Source: Aquipuribacter nitratireducens (lineage in GTDB: Bacteria; Actinomycetota; Actinomycetes; Actinomycetales; JBBAYJ01). Taken from it: a stretch of 64,000 nucleotides of DNA. Below are positions 7,567 through 18,454 of the stretch, piece after piece. The stretch covers positions 310,001 to 374,000 of the forward strand of contig NZ_JBBEOG010000002.1 in assembly GCF_037860835.1 (NCBI RefSeq), given 5' to 3'. The notes beneath the pieces were generated by a model. That model saw only the letters and a list, made by a program, of their open reading frames with translations. It did not search any database and was not told the DNA's origin. Numbering within the stretch: the stretch's first letter is position 1; every line of letters begins with the position of its first letter. A program made the position numbers and the translations under genes.

Positions 7567-8342
7567 GCGCCCTCCGGCAGGCGACCGCCCCGACGGCCCA
7601 CGCCGCGGGCGAGCTCCGCGACGTCGGCCTCGTCACCTCTCCCCGCGCCGCCGCGCTGTGGGCCGGTGGCAGCTACGCGGCGTTGTTCCTCCTCGCGATC
7701 TTCGCGAACTTCGCCGTCGTCGAGCGGCTCGTCGACCCGGCGGACCCCGGCGCGACGCTCACGGCCCTCGCGGGGGAGGCGTCGCTCGTCCGGGCCGCCG
7801 TCCTCGCCTTCGGCGTCGTGTTCGTCCTCGACGTCGTCATCGCGTGGGCGCTGTTCGTCGTCCTGCGGCCCGCCGGCCGGGACCGGGCGCTGCTGGCGGC
7901 GTGGTCGCGCCTCACGTACACCGCGTTCCTCGGCGTCGCCCTCGTCCCGCTGCTGCTCGCTCTCCAGCTGTCGACCGAGGACGCGTACGCCGACCTCGAT
8001 CCCGCCACGCGGGAGGCGGCGGTCGGTCTCGCCGTGGACTCCTTCGACCTCCTGTGGCTGACCGGGCTCGCCGTCTTCGGGTTGCACCTCGTCGTGGTCG
8101 GGGCCCTCGTCGTGCGCTCGCGCACCGCGCCCCGGCTGCTCGGCGGGCTGCTCGTCGTCGCGGGCGTCGCGTACGTGCTCGACACCGCCGCGCACGTCGT
8201 GCTCAGCGACTACGAGCGCTGGGCCGGCCTGCTGCTCCTCGTCGTCGCGGTGCCCTCCGTCGTCGGTGAGCTGTGGCTCACGCTCTGGCTGCTGGTGCGG
8301 GCGGGCCGAGACCGCGGGTCCTCAACGGGTGCCCGGCCCTGA
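7563..8342 (+). CDS. DUF4386 family membrane protein
   Basis: A 259-residue integral membrane protein with about six hydrophobic helices separated by short loops, matching the DUF4386 family by layout (helix, extracytoplasmic loop with LVDPADPG, further helices). Function is unknown in the family. The GTG start overlaps the stop of the upstream oxidoreductase (GTGA), so the two are translationally coupled and share the TetR-controlled promoter. The last 44 codons overlap a convergent minus-strand gene. Confidence 0.75.
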   Translation: MSALRQATAPTAHAAGELRDVGLVTSPRAAALWAGGSYAALFLLAIFANFAVVERLVDPADPGATLTALAGEASLVRAAVLAFGVVFVLDVVIAWALFVVLRPAGRDRALLAAWSRLTYTAFLGVALVPLLLALQLSTEDAYADLDPATREAAVGLAVDSFDLLWLTGLAVFGLHLVVVGALVVRSRTAPRLLGGLLVVAGVAYVLDTAAHVVLSDYERWAGLLLLVVAVPSVVGELWLTLWLLVRAGRDRGSSTGARP

Positions 8343-8812
8343 GCGGCACGGACCTCGGCGCGCAGCAGCAGCCCGAAGGCGACGAGCAGCGGCAGCGCCC
8401 ACGCCCAGAACCCCACGCCGAAGCTCATGAGCGCGACGTGGAAGCCGATGGCGGCGAGGTACGCGAGCCGGGTGGCCCGCCCGCCGAGGAGCGCGAGCAC
8501 CCCGACGGTCGCCTCGAACACCACGAGCAGGCCGATGAACAGCGTGTGACGCGGGACGACGAGGGACTCCCACGTCTCGCGGACGAACGCCGACCACGAG
8601 CCGTCCGCGAACCCCGAGTAGTCGACCCCGCTCAGCAGGAAGGCGGTGTTGACCGCCGCCCCGGCCGCCACGTACAGCACGGCGGTCGTCACGCGACCGA
8701 CGAGCCGCCAGCGCGGCCGGCGGGTCGCGAGGACGCCGCTCACGAGGAGCACGAGGCCGCACACCACCCACGTCGCCGCCAGCAGCGCCATCACCACCGG
8801 GTCGTCGCTCAC
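8210..8812 (-). CDS. DoxX/HTTM-like membrane protein
   Basis: A 200-residue protein with four to five predicted helices between residues 5 and 150, followed by a polar Ser/Thr/Arg-rich tail. The tail is encoded opposite the end of the DUF4386 gene (133-bp convergent overlap) and shows no sign of conservation; it may simply be run-on. The GTG at 8812 overlaps the stop of the gene before it, making it the last gene of a five-gene minus-strand operon with PspC- and LiaF-like proteins. An envelope role is inferred from context only. Confidence 0.6.
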   Translation of the reverse strand: MSDDPVVMALLAATWVVCGLVLLVSGVLATRRPRWRLVGRVTTAVLYVAAGAAVNTAFLLSGVDYSGFADGSWSAFVRETWESLVVPRHTLFIGLLVVFEATVGVLALLGGRATRLAYLAAIGFHVALMSFGVGFWAWALPLLVAFGLLLRAEVRAAQGRAPVEDPRSRPARTSSQSVSHSSPTTEGTATTRSSRPAQRS

Positions 8813-9012
8813 CGTCCGGCACCCCCTCGGCCGATGCTGGGGACGAGCAGGACGAGACCCGCGAGCACGAGCAGGCCGGGCGCGAGGAACCGCAGCTGCA
8901 GTGTCGCGACCCCGGCGCTCTCGAGCAGCGCGAGCGCGGCGAGCACGACCATGAGGACACCGAGGACGAGCCGGCCGCGGTGCAGCGGGCGCTCGTCGGG
9001 GAACGCGCTCAC
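8809..9012 (-). CDS. 67-residue two-helix membrane protein
   Basis: A small protein with two hydrophobic segments (about residues 15-33 and 42-60) and an Arg/Gly tail. It overlaps the genes on both sides by 4 nt (ATGA/GTGA type). It resembles the small LiaI/DUF5668-like partners often encoded beside PspC and LiaF homologues, but I cannot assign a family firmly. Confidence 0.65.
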   Translation of the reverse strand: MSAFPDERPLHRGRLVLGVLMVVLAALALLESAGVATLQLRFLAPGLLVLAGLVLLVPSIGRGGAGR

Positions 9013-9662
9013 CGGGTCACCTCCACGGTCCCGAGCCCGACCCGGAGGTCGAGCACCAGCACGGCGTCGGCGTCCGCGTCGGCCGGCACGGCGAGCGACG
9101 GGGACAGACCGTCACGGCGCTCGCCGAGCACCGTGACCTCCCCGGTACCGGCCTCCGCCGTCACGTCGACGGCGAGGTCGGCGGGCACGAGGACGCGGAT
9201 CTCACCGACCCCGACCTCCACCTCCGTGCGGGTCGGTGCCGCCGCGTCCGCCGGGGCCGCCTCGGGCAGGTCACGGAGGTCGAGGACGAGGGTCCCGGCC
9301 CCCAGCTCGTATCGCTCCGCCAGCTCGGTGACCGAGGTCGGTCGGTAGCGCCGGTCGCCGGCGCCCCCGTCGGTGACGACGGGGGAGGGCAGGACGACGG
9401 TGAGCACGAGGAGCGCGGACAGCACGACGCCGAGGGGCACGAGGCCCCCCGCGTGCCGGGACCGCGAGGTGACGAGGAGCAGGACGCCCACGGCGAGCAC
9501 GGCGAGGGCGAGGCCGAGCGACCACGGGACGTCGACGGCTCCGAGCTCGTCGGCGACCCACAGCCCGCCGGCGACGACGAGCAGCGCCCCGACCGTCACG
9601 GTGGCGACCGGCGTGCCGGTCCGCTCGCAGGTCGGCGCGCCGGTCGTCACGGGCCCGCTCAC
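9009..9662 (-). CDS. LiaF/DUF2154-like membrane protein
   Basis: A 217-residue protein. A short polar start is followed by three hydrophobic helices (about 18-40, 45-60 and 68-85), then a soluble beta-rich domain (about 115-217) with repeated GxGEI/V/T strands such as VGVGEIRVLV and AGTGEVTVLG. This arrangement is typical of LiaF-type cell-wall-stress proteins. GTG at 9662 overlaps the preceding stop; the frame stays open another 133 codons upstream, but those codons encode an Arg-rich shadow of the pspC region. Sits in an operon of five overlapping genes led by a PspC-domain gene. A role in membrane-stress sensing is inferred. Confidence 0.7.
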   Translation of the reverse strand: MSGPVTTGAPTCERTGTPVATVTVGALLVVAGGLWVADELGAVDVPWSLGLALAVLAVGVLLLVTSRSRHAGGLVPLGVVLSALLVLTVVLPSPVVTDGGAGDRRYRPTSVTELAERYELGAGTLVLDLRDLPEAAPADAAAPTRTEVEVGVGEIRVLVPADLAVDVTAEAGTGEVTVLGERRDGLSPSLAVPADADADAVLVLDLRVGLGTVEVTR

Positions 9663-9820
9663 CGCCGGCTCGCGATCACGAGGACGGCCACCCCTGCCGA
9701 CAGCAGGAGCGCGGCCCCGAGCAGCGACGAGGCCTGCGGCAGGATTTGCCCCACGAGCGCGAGCGTCCCGGCGACGACGAGGACCGCCCCGACGGCGACG
9801 CCGGTGTCGTGGCGGCTCAT
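9659..9820 (-). CDS. 53-residue LiaI-like small membrane protein
   Basis: Two hydrophobic helices joined by a short turn (GQILPQASS near residue 24) and a terminal Arg-Arg. ATG at 9820 lies inside the pspC stop (ATGA) and its own TGA overlaps the next GTG start, so it is tightly coupled on both sides. It resembles the paired-helix LiaI/DUF5668 element usually found between PspC and LiaF domains. Confidence 0.7.
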   Translation of the reverse strand: MSRHDTGVAVGAVLVVAGTLALVGQILPQASSLLGAALLLSAGVAVLVIASRR

Positions 9821-10110
9821 CGACGTCGCGCGGCCGAGGACGTGCCAGGCTCCTCGACCGGGATGACGAGCGCTCCCACCACGTACAGCAGCAGTCCCGA
9901 CCCCCCGAACAGGGCGAGGAGCACGAACCCGACCCGGACGACCACCGGGTCGACCCCGAGGTAGCGGGCGAGCCCGGCCGCGACCCCGAGGACGGCGCGA
10001 CCGTCGCGGGGCCGCCGCAGGACCGGCTACGGTCCCGGGCCGGGCGGGGCGTGCCCGTCACGGTGGGGGGTCGGTGGGGGGATCGGCGGAGTCGGTACGC
10101 GCTCGCTCAT
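9817..10110 (-). pseudogene. PspC-domain gene interrupted by in-frame TAG
   Basis: The reading frame starts at ATG 10110 behind a near-perfect GGGAGGT Shine-Dalgarno sequence. It encodes a Pro-rich leader ([17 protein letters not shown]), then meets TAG at 10029-10027 (codon 28). Immediately beyond, still in frame, is a complete PspC domain: [16 protein letters not shown], then LGVDPVVVRVGF and a hydrophobic helix, ending at TGA 9817. No ATG, GTG or TTG follows the TAG before the domain, so reinitiation would need a CTG or similar. Without the TAG it would be a normal 97-residue PspC protein heading the operon. Sequencing error, a true nonsense mutation or readthrough are all possible. Confidence 0.75.
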
Positions 10111-10183
10111 GGGACACCTCCCGGGTGCACCCCGAGCCTGCTCGCGCACGCTGCCCGCCGCGAGGGACCTTGGTCCCCGGTGG

Positions 10184-10189
10184 CAGGAT
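10184..10189 (+). promoter_or_regulatory. Possible -10 of leaderless start
   Basis: CAGGAT is 6 nt before the ATG at 10196, the spacing seen at other leaderless starts here. Confidence 0.35.
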
Positions 10190-10195
10190 CGGGCG

Positions 10196-10777
10196 ATGGA
10201 CCTCGAGACCTTCCTCGCCCACGTCGACCGCGGCGGGCGGCTGGTGGGGGGCTCCGAGCACCACCGCTTCATGCACGCCGCCGCGCAGGAGGCGCTGGGC
10301 ACCGTCGCCGAGCTCAACTCCGGCTACCGCAGCGAGGACGAGGTCCGCGCTCTCCTGTCCCGGCTCACCGGGACGACGGTCGACGCCTCGGTCGTGGTCT
10401 TCCCGCCCTTCTACAGCGAGTTCGGCAAGAACCTGCGGTTCGGCCGCGACGTCTTCGTCAACATGGGGTGCCGGTTCCAGGACACCGGCGGGATCACGAT
10501 CGAGGACGGCGCCCTCATCGGGCACGGCTGCACCCTCACGACGCTCGACCACGACATGGACCCCGAGCGCCGCGCCGACATGCTGCCCCGCGCCGTCGTC
10601 GTCGGCCGGGGGGCCTGGCTCGGCGCCGGCGTGACGGTCGTCCCAGGCGTGAGGATCGGCCACGGGGCGGTCGTCGGGGCGGGAGCCGTCGTGACGAGGG
10701 ACGTGCCGCCCGACACCGTGGTGGCGGGGGTCCCGGCCCGCGTCATCCGGCCGACCGGCTTCACGACCCCGCCGTAG
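10196..10777 (+). CDS. Sugar O-acetyltransferase, NodL/LacA/Maa family
   Basis: A 193-residue hexapeptide-repeat acetyl-CoA transferase. An N-terminal Mac-type helix region (about 1-65) precedes the left-handed beta-helix. Catalytic His is expected in TTLDHDMDP (about residue 117), and the acetyl-CoA end has [14 protein letters not shown] and a final AGVPARVIR. These enzymes acetylate the 6-hydroxyl of sugars such as maltose or galactosides; the substrate cannot be predicted. A frame open back to 10109 would run into the divergent pspC promoter region. It is a single gene. Confidence 0.85.
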   Translation: MDLETFLAHVDRGGRLVGGSEHHRFMHAAAQEALGTVAELNSGYRSEDEVRALLSRLTGTTVDASVVVFPPFYSEFGKNLRFGRDVFVNMGCRFQDTGGITIEDGALIGHGCTLTTLDHDMDPERRADMLPRAVVVGRGAWLGAGVTVVPGVRIGHGAVVGAGAVVTRDVPPDTVVAGVPARVIRPTGFTTPP

Positions 10778-10956
10778 TCGCGCACCTCGGCGACCCGGAG
10801 GGGGCGCGGGAGCCGCAGCGCGTGCCCCGGCTGTGCGCACCGTCACACCTGCGTCGGACGTGGGCGTCGTCACGTCGCCTGTCGCGACGGATCGGGCCGG
10901 GCTAGCGTCCGGGACCTACCGCGGAACGGCCTGCGGCGGACCACGAGGGGGTGGCG

Positions 10957-11807
10957 ATGGCGACGGACGACGAGCCCGCCGTGCCCGTGTTCTTCCTCTC
11001 GGACTCCACCGGCATCAGCGCCGAGACCATGGGCAACGCCCTCCTCATCCAGTTCCCCGACGTCCGGTTCGAGCGCACCCTCATCCCCTTCATCCGCACC
11101 GTCGAGCAGGCGCGCGAGGTGGTCGCGACCCTCGACGCGGCGATGGACGGCCCCGTGCCGCCGCTGGTCTTCACGACCGCGGCCGAGGACGACGTCCGCC
11201 TCGCGCTGCACGGCACTCGCGCGCCGGTCATCGACTTCTTCGACCTCCACATGTCGCGGGTCGAGGAGATCCTCGGCAGGCGCGGGGTCCGGGAGCCGTC
11301 CCGGCTGCACGGGGTCGGCGACATCGTCCGCTACAACACGCGGATGGCGGCGGTCGAGTTCACGATCGAGCACGACGACGGCCAGAGCTCACGCGCCATG
11401 GAGCGAGCCGACGTCGTGCTCCTCGCCCCCAGCCGGTGCGGCAAGACCCCGACGAGCATGTACCTCGCCCTGCAGCACGGGCTGTTCGTCGCGAACTACC
11501 CGCTCGTCGACGAGGACCTCGAGTCCGACGACCTGCCGAGGCCGGTCCGCGACATCGGGGACCGCTGCGTCGGCATCACGACGACCGTGGACCGGCTCGC
11601 CCGGGTGCGCAGCGAGCGCCGTCCCGGCTCCCGCTACGCCTCACCCGAGCAGTGCCGGTGGGAGCTGCGGCGTGCTGAGGCGCTGTACCGCCGCCACCGC
11701 CTGCCCGTCATCGACTCCGCCGCGAAGAGCGTCGAGGAGATGTCCGCTCTCATCGTCCAGCTCCACAAGGCCCGCACCTCGCACAGCCGTCCTAAGGGAG
11801 GAACCGC

Positions 11808-11811
<4 letters not shown>
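10957..11811 (+). CDS. ppsR: PEP synthase regulatory protein (kinase/pyrophosphorylase)
   Basis: A 284-residue member of the DUF299/PSRP family, which reversibly inactivates PEP synthase by ADP-dependent phosphorylation of a Thr next to its catalytic His and reactivates it by Pi-dependent pyrophosphorolysis. The start [10 protein letters not shown] is diagnostic, the P-loop-like APSRCGKTP is at about residue 158, and the C-terminus has [16 protein letters not shown] at 10957 follows a GAGGGGG Shine-Dalgarno sequence; GTG at 10951 is an alternative. It overlaps its target gene ppsA by 4 nt, so the regulator and enzyme are made together. A possible -10 (TAGCGT) is at 10903-10908. Confidence 0.93.
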
Positions 11812-14248
<2,437 letters not shown>

Positions 14249-14252
<4 letters not shown>

Positions 14253-14311
14253 CACGCAGCCGCTTCCGCAGCCACCCGGGCCAGGTGCTCCGCATCCCGT
14301 CGAACTTCTGA
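14249..14311 (+). CDS. Possible 20-residue peptide overlapping ppsA stop
   Basis: ATG overlaps the ppsA TGA (ATGA) and opens a 20-codon frame rich in Arg and Ser ending PSNF-stop. The overlap geometry is the same as for real coupled genes in this window, but nothing else supports translation. It lies 83 nt before the M4 protease gene and might be an attenuating leader peptide or chance. Confidence 0.3.
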
Positions 14312-14394
14312 GCCGCCGTATCAGCGGCCGCGCGACCTCCCTCCTGCCTCGCGTGACGCCAGGACCGCCCCGGCGACCGGCGAGGAGGAACGAC

Positions 14395-15465
14395 ATGAGC
14401 GAGCACGCACAGACCTGCTGGTTCGTCCCCCCGTACGTGCAGAAGGAGGTCGTGGGCGAGGGCAGGACGACCGCCGACGACAGCGAGCAGCTCCGCCTGG
14501 CGGACGACGCGCGCACCCGGCGGGCGCAGGCCATCGCCGCCGTCGGCGGGACGACGGGGCCGGCGGCCGGGACGGAGGGTGAGCGAGCCGCCCCACCGAG
14601 CACGGGCACGTCGCGCCGCGAGGTGTACGACTGCGAGTCGACGACCGTCCAGCGCAAGCGGCTGGTGCGCGCCGAGGGCGACCGGGAGACCGACGACGCG
14701 GACTCCCTCAACGCCTACGACAACGCCGGCATCGTGCGGTCGTTCTTCGCCGACCGGCTGGGGCGGGAGTCCATCGACAACCGGGCGCTCGACCTCGTCC
14801 TCAACGTCCACTTCGACGTCGAGTTCAACAACGCCTTCTGGGACGGCGACGAGATGACCTTCGGCGACGGCGACGGCGTGATCTTCTCCGGGTTCGCCCG
14901 CTCCCTCGACGTCGTCGCGCACGAGCTCGCGCACGGCGTCACCCAGTTCACGTCGGGTCTCGTCTACCAGGGCGAGTCCGGGGCGCTCAACGAGCACTTC
15001 AGCGACGTCTTCGGTGCCGCCATCACCCAGTGGCACACCGGCGAGAGCCCGAGCGAGGCCGACTGGCTCATCGGCGACGAGATCATGGGACCGGACCTCT
15101 ACGGTGAGGCGCTGCGGTCCATGGCCCACCCCGGGACCGCGTACGACAACCCCGTGCTCGGCACGGACCCCCAGCCGGCGCACTACACCGACCGCTACAC
15201 CGGCAGCGGCGACAACGGCGGGGTCCACATCAACTCCGGGATCCCCAACCGGGCGTTCTACCTCGCGGCCACCGAGCTCGGCGACACCTTCGAGGCCACG
15301 CGCATCTGGTACCACGCCCTGCAGGCCCTCCCCCCGGACGCGACGTTCGCGCAGGCGGCCGAGCAGGTCGCGACGTCCGCCCGCATCCTCGTGAAGTCCG
15401 GGGCCGTGCCGAAGGGTGCGACGCAGATCGTGCGGAGCGCCTGGCGTGCCGTCGGGGTGGGCTGA
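14395..15465 (+). CDS. M4 family metallopeptidase, protealysin-like
   Basis: A 356-residue zinc endopeptidase of the thermolysin family. Zinc ligands and catalytic Glu are in HELAH (about 177-181), the third ligand in GALNEHFSD (about 199-205) and the transition-state His in GGVHINSG (about 277). The short N-terminal region with CWFVPPYVQKEV resembles the small PlyPrecur propeptide of protealysins. No signal peptide is visible, as in protealysins, which may act inside the cell or exit by other routes. Start is fixed by GAGGAGG before ATG 14395. It is followed 7 nt later by its predicted inhibitor gene. Confidence 0.9.
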   Translation: MSEHAQTCWFVPPYVQKEVVGEGRTTADDSEQLRLADDARTRRAQAIAAVGGTTGPAAGTEGERAAPPSTGTSRREVYDCESTTVQRKRLVRAEGDRETDDADSLNAYDNAGIVRSFFADRLGRESIDNRALDLVLNVHFDVEFNNAFWDGDEMTFGDGDGVIFSGFARSLDVVAHELAHGVTQFTSGLVYQGESGALNEHFSDVFGAAITQWHTGESPSEADWLIGDEIMGPDLYGEALRSMAHPGTAYDNPVLGTDPQPAHYTDRYTGSGDNGGVHINSGIPNRAFYLAATELGDTFEATRIWYHALQALPPDATFAQAAEQVATSARILVKSGAVPKGATQIVRSAWRAVGVG

Positions 15466-15472
15466 GGCGGGC

Positions 15473-15817
15473 GTGGCCGACGACACGGTCCGGTTCGAGG
15501 TCGAGGGCGGGTACACCGGCCAGGCTCGGGCTCTCACGGTGCACCCGGACGGCACGGCCGAGGTCGAGGTGAGCGGGCACCGCTCCACCGGGCGGCTCCC
15601 CGCCTCGACCGTGGCCGAGCTGACCGCGGCCCTCGACCGCGCCGGCGGGCTCGACGCCGTCGTCCCGGGCGCCGGCACGCCCCCCGGGGCGGACCGGCAG
15701 CGGTACACGCTCACGTACCGCGGGGCGACGGCCGTCGCACACGACGGTGCCGTGCCCGACAGGCTGCAGGAGGCCGTGCGGCTCCTCCGGCAGGCGATGA
15801 CGAGCCTGCGGCGCTGA
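15473..15817 (+). CDS. Emfourin-like protealysin inhibitor
   Basis: A 114-residue protein starting at GTG, 7 nt after the protease stop, behind a GAGGCGGG sequence. It has the emfourin-type plan: an initial strand FEVEGGYTG, a central helix near TVAELTAALDRAGGL, a strand with RYTLTYRG, and a final helix. Known emfourins are proteinaceous inhibitors encoded next to protealysin-like M4 proteases; the neighbouring gene fits. Assignment rests on gene pairing and general pattern, so is good but not certain. Confidence 0.75.
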   Translation: MADDTVRFEVEGGYTGQARALTVHPDGTAEVEVSGHRSTGRLPASTVAELTAALDRAGGLDAVVPGAGTPPGADRQRYTLTYRGATAVAHDGAVPDRLQEAVRLLRQAMTSLRR

Positions 15818-15905
15818 CGGGCGCCGCTGCGGTCCGTGTCCGGTCGGCGCTGGTCCGCGCGGGCGGACCGGCGCGCCGGGTCTCACCCCGCGTCGCCCGG
15901 TGGGT

Positions 15906-15911
15906 CACCAT
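15906..15911 (+). promoter_or_regulatory. Possible -10 of leaderless start
   Basis: CACCAT is 7 nt before ATG 15919. It favours this ATG over the one at 15910, which would be overlapped by the promoter. Confidence 0.35.
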
Positions 15912-15918
15912 GGGTGAC

Positions 15919-17691
15919 ATGGCGCAGGTGCTCGCCGGGCTGCTGGTCGCGGCAGGGATCGCCCTCGCCGCGCTCGCGCTGTCGGTCGCCCGGCGCGAGC
16001 GGCAGCCGGCGGGGCGGCCGCTCGCCGTCCTGCTGCTCGCTGCGGCGTGGTGGGGGGTGGCGGGCGCGGTCGAGCTGAGCGTCGCGGACCCCGCCGCCCG
16101 GGTGCTGTGGGGCGACCTCAAGTACGTCGGCATCGTCCTCGTGCCGCCGTCCTTCCTCCTGTTCGTCCTCTACTTCACCGGCCGCGGCACGTGGGTGACC
16201 CGCCGCACGGTCGCGCTCCTCGCCGTCGAGCCCGTCCTCCTCCTCACCGCGCTCGCCGTCCCGCGGACCCACGACCTCGTCCGCTACCTGCCGGCCGACG
16301 AGGTGGGCGAGGCCCTGCCGGTCGTGGCGACGGGACCGCTGTTCGTCGTCCACGCCGTCTACGGCTACGTCGTCGTCCTCGTCGCCCTCGTGACGTTCCT
16401 GCGGGGCCTGGTCCGCACGAGCCGGGCCTACCGGCGGCTGTCGTGGGAGCTCGGGGTCGCCGCGGTCGTGCCGTGGCTGGCGAACGTCCTCTTCATCGCC
16501 GAGGTCGGAATCTTCGCCCTCGTCGACCTCACGCCGTTCCTCTTCGTCCTCACCGGTGGAGTGCTCGTCCAGGGTCTGCTGCACGGGCGGCGGCTGTCGC
16601 TGGCCCGGGTCGCGCGCGACGTCGTCGTCGACGGCATGGCGGACGGGGTCGTCGTCGTCGACGCCTTCCACCGCGTCGTCGAGGTCAACCGCGCCGCGCG
16701 CACCCTCCTGCGTGCGGAGCGGCTCCTCGGTGCCCCGGTCGACGCCCTCCTGCCGGGCGACGACGACCACGTGACGCTGGCGGACGACGACGGCTCCCGT
16801 CGGGACGTCGAGGTGCGTCGCTCTCCCCTGCTCGACCGGTCAGGTGCGGAGGTCGGGGAGGTCCTCGTCCTCCGTGACGTCACGGAGCGGCTGGCGGCGC
16901 GGCGCCGCGTCGACGCGCTGCTCGAGGAACGCACGCGGGTGGCCGCCGCGCTGCAGACCGCGCTGCTCCCGCCCCAGCTGCCCGAGGTGCCGGGGCTCGC
17001 GGTCGCCGCGCTCTACCAGCCCTCCGGCGAGGGGCGGGAGATCGGCGGGGACTTCTACGAGCTCTTCCCCCTCGCGGACGGGGCCTGGTGCGCCGTCCTC
17101 GGCGACGTCGCGGGGAAGGGCGCGGCCGCGGCGGCGGTCACCGCGCGGGTGCGCTTCACCCTTCGTGCCCTGGCCGCGCGCGGCGCGCCGGCGGAGGACG
17201 TCCTTCGCGGCGTCAACGCCGCCGTCGTCGAGGCGGGCGACCCGGAGCGCTTCTGCACCCTCGCCCACCTCGTCCTGCGCCCGCACGAGGCGGGGGTGAG
17301 CGTGCAGCTCGTCCTCGCCGGGCACCTGCCCCCGCTCGTGCGACGCCGTGACGGGCGGGTGTCGGGCGCGGGGTCGCCGGGGACGGCGCTCGGGCTCGTC
17401 GCGGACCCGGACCTGTCCGTGGTGGCCCTCGAGCTCGCGCCCGGCGAGGCCGTCTGCCTGTTCACGGACGGCCTCGTGGAGGCGAGGGACGCCGACGGCC
17501 GCCAGCTCGGGGCCGAGGGCGTGGCGGCGGCCCTCGCGGCCGCCGACCCGAGCGCCCCGGACGACGTCGTCGCCGGGCTCGCGGCAGTCGCCCGGCAGTG
17601 GCACGGCGGCCACCTCGACGACGACCTCGCGGTCCTCCTCATGGTCGCCGCGGACGGGGCGGGGCGAGGGGACGCTCAGCGGGGCCGGTAG
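15919..17691 (+). CDS. 7TM-PAS-PP2C (SpoIIE-type) serine phosphatase
   Basis: A 590-residue membrane-anchored signalling phosphatase. About seven hydrophobic helices fill residues 3-220 (histidine-kinase N-terminal 7TM type). A PAS domain spans about 234-330 (VVDGMADGVVVVDAFH), and a short coiled linker leads to a SpoIIE/RsbU PP2C domain at about 345-585 with GREIGGDFYELF, LGDVAGKGAAAA, FTDGLVEARD and DDDLAVLLM. Such enzymes dephosphorylate anti-anti-sigma proteins and so feed partner-switching sigma control. No STAS or anti-sigma gene is adjacent. An in-frame ATG at 15910 is also possible. The 3' end overlaps a convergent gene by 16 bp. Confidence 0.88.
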   Translation: MAQVLAGLLVAAGIALAALALSVARRERQPAGRPLAVLLLAAAWWGVAGAVELSVADPAARVLWGDLKYVGIVLVPPSFLLFVLYFTGRGTWVTRRTVALLAVEPVLLLTALAVPRTHDLVRYLPADEVGEALPVVATGPLFVVHAVYGYVVVLVALVTFLRGLVRTSRAYRRLSWELGVAAVVPWLANVLFIAEVGIFALVDLTPFLFVLTGGVLVQGLLHGRRLSLARVARDVVVDGMADGVVVVDAFHRVVEVNRAARTLLRAERLLGAPVDALLPGDDDHVTLADDDGSRRDVEVRRSPLLDRSGAEVGEVLVLRDVTERLAARRRVDALLEERTRVAAALQTALLPPQLPEVPGLAVAALYQPSGEGREIGGDFYELFPLADGAWCAVLGDVAGKGAAAAAVTARVRFTLRALAARGAPAEDVLRGVNAAVVEAGDPERFCTLAHLVLRPHEAGVSVQLVLAGHLPPLVRRRDGRVSGAGSPGTALGLVADPDLSVVALELAPGEAVCLFTDGLVEARDADGRQLGAEGVAAALAAADPSAPDDVVAGLAAVARQWHGGHLDDDLAVLLMVAADGAGRGDAQRGR

Positions 17692-18278
17692 GCGGCGTCC
17701 TGGTCCCTCTCGCGGGCGACCCGCACGCCGAAGGTGTACGCGAGCCTCCCGCCGAGCCAGCCCCCGAGGCCGAGCACGAGGACCCCGGCGACCGAGAGCC
17801 CGAACGCCAGGTCGGACACCTCGTCGAGGCCGCCCTGGAGGAAGCGGATCCCCGCGCTGAATCCGAGGAGCGCCGTCGCGACCGTGTTGACCGCGGCGTG
17901 CGTCACCGCCGTCCGGCTGGCGGACGTGCCGTCCGGGATCGTCGCGAGGTCCATCCCGCCGAGGATCCCGGCCACGACGGCGCCGACGACGCCGATCACG
18001 AGCAACCAGGCCGCCGCGAAGGCAGCGCCGACGGCGTCGACCAGCTCCAGTCGCGCGCCGAGGTCGAAGAGGAGGCTGGTGACGAAGGCGCCGATCGGTA
18101 GCGTGACGACGACCGGGTGGAAGGGGTGGCCGTAGGGCCCGGCGAGCCGGTTCCACGGTCGCTTGCTCGGCACGTGCTCGGTCCCGGCGGCGGCGTCGGC
18201 GCTGGTGGCGGGTGTGCCGCCCCGGTGGGCGCGTTCGTCGTCAGGGGTGGAGGTGGGGGTCGAGCGGTGGGCGGTCAC
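17676..18278 (-). CDS. DUF2231 family membrane protein
   Basis: A 200-residue protein. A disordered polar N-terminus (residues 1-45) is followed by GHPFHPVVVTLPIGAF, the conserved opening of DUF2231, and four membrane helices (about 58-80, 90-115, 130-150 and 165-185). The family is unassigned but common in stress-induced actinobacterial operons. GTG at 18278 has a GGGAG Shine-Dalgarno sequence; the frame is open upstream to 18434 with no ribosome binding site. A possible general-stress promoter lies upstream (18321-18345). Confidence 0.75.
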   Translation of the reverse strand: MTAHRSTPTSTPDDERAHRGGTPATSADAAAGTEHVPSKRPWNRLAGPYGHPFHPVVVTLPIGAFVTSLLFDLGARLELVDAVGAAFAAAWLLVIGVVGAVVAGILGGMDLATIPDGTSASRTAVTHAAVNTVATALLGFSAGIRFLQGGLDEVSDLAFGLSVAGVLVLGLGGWLGGRLAYTFGVRVARERDQDAAYRPR

Positions 18279-18320
18279 GGCGGCTCCCGGGTCCGGTCGG
18301 CGGTCGCTGTACGAGCGCGG

Positions 18321-18345
18321 GTACCCACCCGGTGACGGGGCATTC
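18321..18345 (-). promoter_or_regulatory. Candidate SigB/SigF-type promoter
   Basis: Minus strand GAAT (18345-18342), 15-nt spacer, GGGTAC (18326-18321), matching the actinobacterial general-stress form GNNT-N14/16-GGGTAY. It lies about 40 nt upstream of the DUF2231 start. Confidence 0.45.
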
Positions 18346-18454
18346 GGGCGCCGCGTCCGGGCACCGGGCCGATGCCGCGGCCGCGGTTCGCGTGTCGGGT
18401 GGACCAGGAGGGGTAGGACTGGGAGGACCGGCACGCGAGCGACGGGAGGTCGAC

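Noticed and set aside
15910-15912. ATG as start of the 7TM-PP2C gene
   Set aside because: It lies inside the likely -10; ATG 15919 fits the local leaderless spacing. Not fully excluded.
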